Assembly (NCBI GenBank): GCA_035476635.1
Contig: DATILI010000209.1
Span: forward strand, 1-13,949
Length of the DNA: 13,949 bases
Direction of reading: 5' to 3'
Source of the DNA: DATILI01 sp035476635
Lineage (GTDB): Bacteria > Pseudomonadota > Gammaproteobacteria > Burkholderiales > Burkholderiaceae_C
The translations under genes and the position numbers were made by a program. Shown in pieces: positions 1 to 6,073 of this stretch (the stretch's first letter is position 1; every line of letters begins with the position of its first letter). The notes under the pieces were generated by a model. That model saw only the letters and a program-made list of their open reading frames with translations, made no database searches and was not told where the DNA came from.

Positions 1-1
1 C

Positions 2-121
2 GCAAGCCTGGACGACCCGAGCCGCTTCAAGCCGCAGGTGGTCACCTACGGCATGCGCGCCCTGGCGTGGGACCACCTCGACCCCGAACTGCCGGCATTC
101 GACAAGATGCCGCCTGGGTGA
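2..121 (+). CDS. GFA-family protein (glutathione-dependent formaldehyde-activating enzyme-like), C-terminal fragment
   Basis: Only the last 39 codons are inside the window; the start lies upstream. The translated tail begins ASLDDPSRFKPQ and ends with LPAFDKMPPG followed by TGA. A 'SLDDP..FKP', then 'WDHLDP.LP.F.KMPP' ending is what I associate with the C-terminus of zinc-binding GFA/CENP-V-type proteins. The Cys zinc ligands that define the family lie in the missing part, so this rests on tail resemblance alone. It is probably unrelated in function to the regulator downstream: 112 nt with a possible hairpin and a fresh promoter separate them. Confidence 0.6.
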   Translation, partial: ASLDDPSRFKPQVVTYGMRALAWDHLDPELPAFDKMPPG

Positions 122-196
122 GCGAAGGCTGCGGGGCTTGCCGGCTTCGGCGCTCGGGCATTCGGTCCAATGCAGCTCGAAAACTATCAAGACCTA

Positions 197-217
197 CCCT
201 GCGCTCCATGCGCAGGG
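197..217 (+). terminator. 8-bp perfect hairpin, possible weak terminator of the upstream gene
   Basis: CCCTGCGC (197-204), loop TCCAT, GCGCAGGG (210-217) form a perfect 8-bp GC-rich stem with a 5-nt loop. It sits between the GFA-like gene and the promoter of the GntR gene, where a terminator is expected. It lacks a following T-run (next bases CTCGCATTG), so classical Rho-independent termination is uncertain. Confidence 0.35.
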
Positions 218-233
218 CTCGCATTGAGCTTGC

Positions 234-262
234 TTGACACAAACTAAATCCATTTCTATGAT
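234..262 (+). promoter_or_regulatory. Sigma-70 promoter of the GntR/ABC transporter unit
   Basis: TTGACA (234-239) is a perfect -35 box; after exactly 17 bp, TATGAT (257-262) is a -10 box one mismatch from consensus. Transcription would begin near 268-270. This rules out the TTG codon at 262 as the regulator's start and leaves a leader of about 17 nt before ATG 286. The promoter is the only strong one seen for the downstream genes, so it probably drives the regulator and possibly the whole plus-strand unit to 5013. Confidence 0.8.
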
Positions 263-273
263 TGTCAACAATC
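260..273. promoter_or_regulatory. Perfect dyad operator for a GntR/FCD regulator
   Basis: GATTGT-CA-ACAATC is a perfect 6+2+6 inverted repeat. It contains TTGTNNACAA, the T.GT..AC.A core typical of operators bound by FCD-type GntR regulators. It overlaps the -10 box and the predicted transcription start, an ideal position for repression. The adjacent GntR/FCD gene is the obvious candidate to bind it, giving negative autoregulation relieved by the effector. The dyad is seen directly; the binding partner is inferred. Confidence 0.65.
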
Positions 274-285
274 GATCATCGACCA

Positions 286-1005
286 ATGGAAGCATCAATT
301 CACGCTGCCCCGCCTGCGCACGCAGCCGCAGCCTCCTCGTTCAAGGTTGCGCGGCTTGCCAAGCGCACCTTTCGTCAACACATTGCCGACAGGTTGCGCT
401 CGGCCATCCTGGACGGGGAGATTTCGCCGGGTTCGCCACTGGTGGAAACGGCGCTCGCGGAGCAGTTCAACGTCAGCCGTGGTCCGCTGCGCGAGGCGTT
501 GCGGCAGCTCATCGAGGAAGGCTTGCTGGTGACCGTTCCCTACACCGGCACGCACGTCACCTCGCTCTCTGTCACCGACGTGCGCGAGATTTACTCCATG
601 CGGATCACCCTGGAGCGCTTCGCGTTTGAGCAGGCCTGGCAGCGGCGCGATGCGGCATTCGAACGCGAGTTGCTGCGGCGCAACGATGCGCTGCTGGCGG
701 TCATCGACGCTGGTGACGACAGCGCGAGCATTCAGGCCGAACTGGACTTGCACGGTTTCGTGTACGAAGCCAGCGGCCATCATTTGTTGCAACGCACATG
801 GGCAAGCCTGCGCGGGCGCCTCCAACTCTATTGGGCGGCGCACCACCGCGCCCATGGCATTCGCGGCCCGCGCCGCGACAGCCACGACGACTATGTGCGC
901 GTGGCGCTGGGCAATGACTTGCAGGCAATGCTGGACGAAGTGTCCAGCCATATGCGCCGCGGTGCCGAGCAGACCGAGAAGTTTTTGGTTCAACAGGAGA
1001 AGTGA
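286..1005 (+). CDS. GntR-family transcriptional regulator, FCD (FadR-type) subfamily
   Basis: Predicted 239-aa cytoplasmic DNA-binding repressor of the downstream transport genes. Residues about 20-92 are a winged helix-turn-helix of GntR type (RLRSAILDGEISPGSPLVE, then LAEQFNVSRGPLREALRQL, the classic 'vSR.PvREAL' recognition helix). Residues about 100-230 are an all-helical FCD effector domain. His156, His200 and His222 fit the three metal-binding histidines of this domain, so a carboxylate ligand held through a divalent metal is likely. ATG 286 was chosen over an in-frame TTG at 262 because that TTG is part of the -10 box, upstream of the transcription start. No clear Shine-Dalgarno precedes ATG 286. 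The stop lies 1 nt before the ATG of the binding protein, which supports one operon and ligand-responsive control of uptake. Confidence 0.9.
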   Translation: MEASIHAAPPAHAAAASSFKVARLAKRTFRQHIADRLRSAILDGEISPGSPLVETALAEQFNVSRGPLREALRQLIEEGLLVTVPYTGTHVTSLSVTDVREIYSMRITLERFAFEQAWQRRDAAFERELLRRNDALLAVIDAGDDSASIQAELDLHGFVYEASGHHLLQRTWASLRGRLQLYWAAHHRAHGIRGPRRDSHDDYVRVALGNDLQAMLDEVSSHMRRGAEQTEKFLVQQEK

Positions 1006-1006
1006 C

Positions 1007-1843
1007 ATGACGATGGACAGACGTACCGCGCTCAACGGGCTGGCCGCAGGCGCCGCCGCTCTCAGTGTCCCTGGCCTCGCGCGCGCGCAGGCAAGCGGAA
1101 CGCTCGACCAGGTCAAGCAGCGTGGCACGCTGCGCGTGGGTGTCACACAAGCCCCGCCCTGGTATTCCAAGGACCCGAAGTCGGGGGAATGGTCCACCGG
1201 CGTCGGCGTGGCCATGGGAAAGGCCATGGCGCAAGCGCTCAACGCGAAGTTCGAGCCGGTCGAAGTCACCTGGGGCACCGCCGTCGCAGCGCTGCAGGCC
1301 GGCAAGATCGACATCATGTACATGATCGACGCCACGCCCGAGCGGGCGCAGGCTGTGGATTTTCCGCAGGCGCCACTTCTTTATTACTCCATGGCCCTGC
1401 TCGCGCGCGACGACCTCAAGGTTGCGAAGTGGGCCGACCTCGACCTGCCCACGGTGCGCATCGCCGTGCCGCAGGCCAGCAGCATGGACAAGTTTCTCAC
1501 CGAGACCGTGGGCAAGGCCGCCATCCAGCGCTTTCCGGGCAACGCCGAAGCCATCGCCGCGTTCCAGGCCGGCCGCGTGGACGCGGTATGCCTGTTTCAC
1601 CCACCGTTGCTGGCCGCGCGGCAGCGATTGGGCATCGGCAAGATCGTGGTGCCCACGCCCGCGCAGTCGGTCCCGTCCAGCGCCGCTGTCCGCAAGGACG
1701 ACAAGGCCTTTCTGGCGTTCGTCGACAAATCGCTTGCCCAGTACTACAAGGGCGGCCAAACCCAGAAGTGGTACGAGGAATTCCTTGTCGGATTCGGCCT
1801 TGACCCGAAGGCTGCGCCGCCGGTCATGAAGGAAATGCTCTAG
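1007..1843 (+). CDS. ABC transporter substrate-binding protein, family 3 (polar amino acid type)
   Basis: A 278-aa periplasmic binding protein that would deliver its ligand to the permeases downstream. A good SD (AGGAG, 995-999) lies 7 nt before ATG 1007. The N-terminus has a twin-arginine-like signal (DRRTALN, then a hydrophobic stretch) with a likely cleavage after ALA-rich PGLARAQA near residue 28; Tat or Sec export is open. The mature part has the family-3 two-lobe pattern: TLRVGV at 41-46, ALQAGKIDIMYMIDATPER around 95-113, and GRVDAV around 189-194. R113 matches the arginine that binds the ligand carboxylate in LAO/HisJ. The Asp of the other lobe (D161 of LAO protein, in 'GRIDAAFQDE') is replaced by F197, in 'GRVDAVCLFHP'. 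The ligand may therefore not be an ordinary alpha-amino acid. Length is normal. Confidence 0.88.
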   Translation: MTMDRRTALNGLAAGAAALSVPGLARAQASGTLDQVKQRGTLRVGVTQAPPWYSKDPKSGEWSTGVGVAMGKAMAQALNAKFEPVEVTWGTAVAALQAGKIDIMYMIDATPERAQAVDFPQAPLLYYSMALLARDDLKVAKWADLDLPTVRIAVPQASSMDKFLTETVGKAAIQRFPGNAEAIAAFQAGRVDAVCLFHPPLLAARQRLGIGKIVVPTPAQSVPSSAAVRKDDKAFLAFVDKSLAQYYKGGQTQKWYEEFLVGFGLDPKAAPPVMKEML

Positions 1844-1880
1844 GCACCTCTGCGGCAAGCCCAAGACCGTCACAACCGCC

Positions 1881-2558
1881 ATGTACAGCTGGGATTTCGC
1901 CCCCGTGCTTGCCAATGCCGGCCTGCTGGCCCAAGGCTTGCTCAACACGCTCAAGATCACCGGCACAGCACTCGCCTTTGGCGTTCCGCTGGGGCTGGGC
2001 CTGGCGCTGTTGCGCCTGTCGCCGCGCCGGGCGCTGGCCTGGCCGGCGGGCTTTGTCATCGAGTTCTTCCGCACCACGCCACCCCTGGTGCAGCTGTTCT
2101 GGTTCTTCTTCGCGCTGCCGATACTGATACGCGTGGAGATGACGCCTTTTGGGGCTGCTGTCCTGACTTTCTCGATCCAGTCCGCGGCCTTCTTTGCCGA
2201 GGTGTTCCGCGGCGGCATCGTATCGATCGACCGCGGCCAGTGGGAAGCGGGCAGAGCCCTGGGCATGACGCACGCGCAGTCGCTGCGCCGCATCGTCCTG
2301 CCGCAGGCCGTCAAGCGCATGATCCCGGCTTTCATGGAACGTGCAATCGAGCTCATGAAGACGACGACGCTGGTGGCGACCGTGTCGTATGCGGATCTGC
2401 TGTTCCAGGCGAACGAAGTTGCGCAGAAGACCTTCAGGCCACTGGAAGTCTTCACCACCACGGCGCTCATCTATTTCTTCTTCATCTTCGGCTGCAGTCT
2501 GCTTGCCCACCGCGCCGAGCGGCGGCTGGCGGCGAGCGGAGAAGGCACGGTCCATTGA
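1881..2558 (+). CDS. Amino-acid-type ABC transporter permease 1 (HisM/GltJ family)
   Basis: A 225-aa inner-membrane permease. It starts MYSWDF, has about five hydrophobic segments, the family marker EFFRTTPPLVQLFW (residues about 60-75), and the cytoplasmic EAA loop around GQWEAGRALGMTHAQSLRRI with LPQAVKRMIPAF following. This loop docks on the ATPase. It pairs with the next gene, a second permease of the same family, giving a heterodimeric channel. The ATG lies 37 nt after the binding-protein stop with no clear SD, so translation may depend on the upstream gene. Substrate cannot be read from the sequence. Confidence 0.92.
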   Translation: MYSWDFAPVLANAGLLAQGLLNTLKITGTALAFGVPLGLGLALLRLSPRRALAWPAGFVIEFFRTTPPLVQLFWFFFALPILIRVEMTPFGAAVLTFSIQSAAFFAEVFRGGIVSIDRGQWEAGRALGMTHAQSLRRIVLPQAVKRMIPAFMERAIELMKTTTLVATVSYADLLFQANEVAQKTFRPLEVFTTTALIYFFFIFGCSLLAHRAERRLAASGEGTVH

Positions 2559-2565
2559 GCCGCCC

Positions 2566-3231
2566 ATGAACTACCGCTGGGATTTCGCATCCGTCTTCGC
2601 CAATCCGGCCGCCTTGCTGGCCGGCCTGTCGGGCACCCTGCGCATCTTCGCGATCTGCCTGGTGGTGGGGCTGAGCCTGGGCCTGCTGGTAGGCCTCGGC
2701 CGCTACTCTCGACGGCGGTGGCTCTACCTACCGGCCAGCGTCTTCGTGGAATTCTTCCGCAACACGCCGGTGCTGGTGCAAATCCTGTGGTTCTATTTTG
2801 CGCTGCCCATCCTGGTGCCGTTTGAAGTTGGTCCACTGCTCGCAGCAACGCTCGGGATCTCGCTGAACTCGGCAGCGTTCTCCGCGGAGATTTTTCGCGG
2901 CGGCATCCAGTCGATCGATCGTGGGCAATGGGAGGGCGCTCGTGCGCTCGGTATGTCCTACCCGCAGGCCATGCGCCGTGTGATCCTGCCGCAGGCCTTG
3001 CGCCGCATGCTGCCGCCGCTGACCAACCGTGGCATCGAGATTTTCAAGATGTCGACGCTGGCCTCGGCCGTGGCCTATGTGGAGCTGCTGCAGCAAGGCA
3101 AGCTCATCGCTTCACTCAACTTCAACCCCATCGAGGCCTACACGGTGGTGGCGCTGATCTTCTTCTGCGTCCTGTTCCCCCTGGTCCAGGCCACCTATGC
3201 CCTTGAGCGCAAGCTGCGCCGTGCCGATTGA
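2566..3231 (+). CDS. Amino-acid-type ABC transporter permease 2 (HisQ/GltK family)
   Basis: A 221-aa membrane protein paralogous to the preceding permease: MNYRWDF at the start, EFFRNTPVLVQILWFYFALP in the middle, and the EAA loop GQWEGARALGMSYPQAMRRVILPQ. The open frame extends upstream into the previous gene. ATG 2566 was chosen because its N-terminus aligns with that of permease 1 (MYSWDFAPV against MNYRWDFASV) and lies 7 nt after that gene's stop. Together the two permeases form the membrane channel of the transporter. The close similarity points to an ancestral tandem duplication, as usual in this family. Confidence 0.92.
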   Translation: MNYRWDFASVFANPAALLAGLSGTLRIFAICLVVGLSLGLLVGLGRYSRRRWLYLPASVFVEFFRNTPVLVQILWFYFALPILVPFEVGPLLAATLGISLNSAAFSAEIFRGGIQSIDRGQWEGARALGMSYPQAMRRVILPQALRRMLPPLTNRGIEIFKMSTLASAVAYVELLQQGKLIASLNFNPIEAYTVVALIFFCVLFPLVQATYALERKLRRAD

Positions 3232-3241
3232 GCGAGACTCC

Positions 3242-4039
3242 ATGACCCAGACTCTTCCTCGCCCCGTGCTGCGTGTCACCGGCCTGCGCAAACGCTTCGA
3301 CAAGGACGACATCCTCAAGGGTATCGATCTGGACGTGATGCCCGGCGACCGCATCGCTATTCTCGGTGCCTCGGGTTCGGGCAAAAGCACCTTCCTGCGC
3401 TGCCTGAATTTCATGGAGCAGCCTACAGCCGGCATGGTGGAGCTTGACGGACGTGCCATCGGCAGCGAGCGCCGGCGCCGCGATGGCCTCGCCGAGCGCG
3501 TGTATTCCGAAGCCGAGCTCACGCGTGTGCGCCAGCGCGTCGGCATGGTGTTCCAGCAGTTCAATCTGTTCCCGCACATGTCGGCCCTCGCCAATGTGAT
3601 GGAAGGCCTGCGGACCGTTCAGGGCAAAGGCCGCGACGAAGCCGCGGCCATCGCCCATGGGCAGCTGGCGCGCGTTGGCCTGAGCGAGAAGGCCGAGACC
3701 TATCCGTCGCGCCTGTCGGGCGGGCAGAAGCAACGTGTGGCGATTGCGCGCGCACTGGCCATGGAACCGGAAGTGCTGTTGTTTGACGAGCCCACGTCGG
3801 CCCTCGATCCGGAATTGGTGGGTGAAGTTCTGCGCGTGATCCGCACCCTGGCCGACGAGGGGCGCACCATGCTGCTGGTGACGCACGAGCTGGGCTTCGC
3901 CTATCACTTCGCCAACCGCATTGTGTTCCTGGCCGATGGCGTGATCCTCGAGCAAGGCACGCCCGACGAGGTCCTCAAGCACCCGCGGGAAGCCCGCACC
4001 CAGGCCTTCCTGGCCGGCCACAACGAATTCAGTTTCTAA
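3242..4039 (+). CDS. Amino-acid-type ABC transporter ATP-binding protein (GlnQ/HisP family)
   Basis: A 265-aa ATPase that powers the permease pair. All motifs are intact: Walker A GASGSGKST (42-50), Q-loop Gln at 105/106 (VFQQFNLFPHM), signature LSGGQKQR (158-165), Walker B VLLFDEP (178-184) with catalytic E183, D-loop SALD, and switch His215 (VTHELGFA). The EQGTPDEVLKHPREARTQAFL ending is characteristic of the polar amino acid uptake subfamily. ATG 3242 lies 10 nt after the permease stop and gives a normal N-terminus; an earlier in-frame ATG at 3197 would overlap the permease gene by 35 nt. An insert-like stretch at about 73-92 (SERRRRDGLAERVYSEAE) is common in this subfamily. Confidence 0.95.
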   Translation: MTQTLPRPVLRVTGLRKRFDKDDILKGIDLDVMPGDRIAILGASGSGKSTFLRCLNFMEQPTAGMVELDGRAIGSERRRRDGLAERVYSEAELTRVRQRVGMVFQQFNLFPHMSALANVMEGLRTVQGKGRDEAAAIAHGQLARVGLSEKAETYPSRLSGGQKQRVAIARALAMEPEVLLFDEPTSALDPELVGEVLRVIRTLADEGRTMLLVTHELGFAYHFANRIVFLADGVILEQGTPDEVLKHPREARTQAFLAGHNEFSF

Positions 4040-4053
4040 GACCCCATACATCC

Positions 4054-5013
4054 ATGTCCACCGCATCCCCTACCACCGAGAGTTCGCAGGGCTACCTGCA
4101 GGATTCGCGCAACGAAACCGTGCAGGTGTACGTCAACGGCGCGTTCTTTCCACGCGACGAGGCGTCTGTATCCGTGTTCGACAGTGGTTTCGTTCTCGGT
4201 GATGGCATCTGGGAAGGACTGCGCCTCGTGCAGGGCCACCTGATCAGCCTCGATGCGCACATGGAGCGCCTTTTTGAAGGCGCGCAATCCATCGCGCTGA
4301 ACATCGGTATGACGCGCGATGAGGTGAAAGCGGCAATCTGGCGGACGCTGGAGCGCAATGGCATGAAGGATGGCGCGCACGTGCGCTTGATGATCACCCG
4401 CGGCCGCAAGAAGACGCCCAACCAGGACCCGCGCTTTGTCATCGGCGGTGCCACCATGGTGATCGTCGCCGAATACAAGACGCCAAAGCCAGCGGTGCGC
4501 GCCAGCGGGCTTCGCCTGCTGACATCGACATTTCGTACCAGCCATCCTGACGTGTTCGACCTGCGCCTGAATTCACACAGCCGGCTCAATCTGATCCAGG
4601 CGCTTCTGCAGGCCATCAACGCCGGCTGCGACGAGGCCTTGATGCTCGATCCACGAGGCTTCGTCGCCAGCTGCAACTCCACCAATTTCTTTGTTGTGCG
4701 CAAAGGCGAACTGTGGACGTCCACGGGCCTGTATAACTTCAAGGGCCTCACGCAGCGCAAGGTGATCGATGTCTGGCGAGTAGCCGGCCAGGTGGCGCGC
4801 GAGTGCGACTTCACTCTGGCCGAGGTGTACTCCGCGGACGAAGCATTCGTGACCGGCACACTGGGCGGCGTGACCCCGGTGACCTGCATCGACGGCCGTG
4901 CGGTCGGTACAGGCACGCCGGGGCCGATGACGGCGCGGGCAAGCCAGCTCTATCTGGATGCGGTGATGCAGGCAGCGAAGTTGCCGCAGCAGCAGGCGGC
5001 GCCACGCATTTGA
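4054..5013 (+). CDS. Aminotransferase class IV (PLP fold-type IV)-like protein with substituted active-site residues
   Basis: A 319-aa cytoplasmic protein ending the transporter operon (14 nt after the ATPase). Fold-type IV pattern is clear: VSVFDSGFVLGDGIWEGLRL (39-58), LDAHMERLFEGA with the phosphate-site Arg72, AGCDEALMLDPRGFV (190-204), FKGLTQRKV (229-237, usual form 'lpGiTR..v') and TGTLGGVTPV (267-276). Family members transfer amino groups from branched-chain or D-amino acids, or lyse aminodeoxychorismate. However, the stretch preceding AGCDEA, where the Schiff-base Lys normally sits, contains no lysine: residues 146-215 have none, with R171 and R177 at the likely positions. The Glu that contacts PLP N1 ('G-Y-I-S-E-G' in IlvE) reads GFVASC, with S206. 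It is either a divergent enzyme using another residue or a non-transaminating relative. Acting on the imported compound is an inference from operon position. Confidence 0.82.
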   Translation: MSTASPTTESSQGYLQDSRNETVQVYVNGAFFPRDEASVSVFDSGFVLGDGIWEGLRLVQGHLISLDAHMERLFEGAQSIALNIGMTRDEVKAAIWRTLERNGMKDGAHVRLMITRGRKKTPNQDPRFVIGGATMVIVAEYKTPKPAVRASGLRLLTSTFRTSHPDVFDLRLNSHSRLNLIQALLQAINAGCDEALMLDPRGFVASCNSTNFFVVRKGELWTSTGLYNFKGLTQRKVIDVWRVAGQVARECDFTLAEVYSADEAFVTGTLGGVTPVTCIDGRAVGTGTPGPMTARASQLYLDAVMQAAKLPQQQAAPRI

Positions 5014-5019
5014 GCGATA

Positions 5020-6069
5020 TCAGTGCCGATGCAAATGGTGTGCGTCCGGAACATGAGGATGCTCGTGCCGGGTTGCTTCATGCCGGTGAGCGTGGCTGTG
5101 CGAACCATCAGGCATATCGTCGTGAGGGTGGGTGTGGTGCCCGTCGTCATGCCGATGTGCGTGCTCGTGTTCCAGCGCTTCATGCGTGTGCGCATGCCCA
5201 TGCGATTCGGCCAGGTGCAGGGCCACTCCCGCCAACATCAGGGCGCCGCCGCAGCCCATGATCCAACCTATCGAGCGATCTCCGAACGCGAACGCACCCA
5301 GCGCGCCAATGAATGGCGCGAACGCAAACACCGAACCCGTACGCGCCGCGCCAAAGGCCCGTTGCGCGAGTAGATAAAAGCGCAAGCTCAGCCCGTAGCC
5401 GGTCGCCCCTACGGCGAGCAGCCCCAGTCCTGTGCCAAGGCTGGGCAAGGTCTCGCGCGCCACGAGCGCAAGCGCACCGGTAGCGAGCGTGCCAAGCACA
5501 GCCTTGACCAATACCACCTGGCCGGGGTCGCGCTCGGCAACGCCGCGCGAGAGCGTGTTGTCCACACCCCAGGCGACTGTGGCCGCCAGCACCGCCAGCA
5601 AGCCCAGCAGCTGAACCCCGCCTGCCAATCCCTGATCGAGAACCAGCGCCGCACCCCCGGCGAGCAGCAGCAGCATGGCGGCCCCGACACGCCGATCCAT
5701 GCCCTCTCCATACAGGCGCCAGGCCAACACGGCGGTAAAAAGCGCCTCCAGGGTCAGCATCAGCGAGGCGCTGGCGCCGCTGGTGCGCTGCAGGCCCCAT
5801 GCCAGGGCCACCGGGCCGACCACGGCGCCGAAGCCTGCCATGGCCACGAGCCTGCGTATGTCGCTTTGCTGCAGCCGCGCTTCTCGCTGCGCCGGCTGGC
5901 GCAGGGAGACGGCGATCAGGGCAGCGCCCGCGTACAGCAACGCCGCTGTGGTGAAGGCACCCAGTCCCTTGCCAAGCTGCTGGACCAGCGGCGTGCTCAG
6001 GCCGAAAAGCACCGCTGCCAGCAAGGCCAGCAGGCCACCTCGCATCGCAGGCCGATTCAGCAGCGCCAT
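5020..6069 (-). CDS. DMT/EamA-family transporter with a histidine-rich C-terminal tail
   Basis: A 349-aa inner-membrane protein with about ten hydrophobic helices in two EamA repeats (first about 8-143, with GGLLALLAAVLFGLSTPL at the start; second about 150-287, with LLAVLAATVAWGVDNTLSR). Standard EamA exporters are about 290-300 aa. The extra 62 residues (about 288-349) are a His/Asp/Glu-rich tail with 23 histidines, mostly as H-x-H pairs, ending HHLHRH. Such tails bind Zn, Ni, Co or Cu in metal transporters and sensors, so a metal-related role is likely though the substrate is unknown. It is the last gene of the minus-strand operon, starting 4 nt after the MFS stop; its weak SD overlaps that stop. 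Its own stop is only 6 nt from the end of the convergent aminotransferase-like gene. Confidence 0.9.
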   Translation of the reverse strand: MALLNRPAMRGGLLALLAAVLFGLSTPLVQQLGKGLGAFTTAALLYAGAALIAVSLRQPAQREARLQQSDIRRLVAMAGFGAVVGPVALAWGLQRTSGASASLMLTLEALFTAVLAWRLYGEGMDRRVGAAMLLLLAGGAALVLDQGLAGGVQLLGLLAVLAATVAWGVDNTLSRGVAERDPGQVVLVKAVLGTLATGALALVARETLPSLGTGLGLLAVGATGYGLSLRFYLLAQRAFGAARTGSVFAFAPFIGALGAFAFGDRSIGWIMGCGGALMLAGVALHLAESHGHAHTHEALEHEHAHRHDDGHHTHPHDDMPDGSHSHAHRHEATRHEHPHVPDAHHLHRH

Positions 6070-6073
6070 GGTC

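Noticed and set aside
295..2470. Long open frames on the minus strand opposite the GntR and binding-protein genes
   Set aside because: They lie antisense to genes with clear family motifs, have low-complexity Arg/Ala/His-rich translations and no recognisable domain or SD; they are typical by-products of high GC content.
3197..3241. Earlier ATG for the ABC ATPase
   Set aside because: It would overlap the permease gene by 35 nt and add residues not usual in the family; ATG 3242 gives the standard N-terminus.
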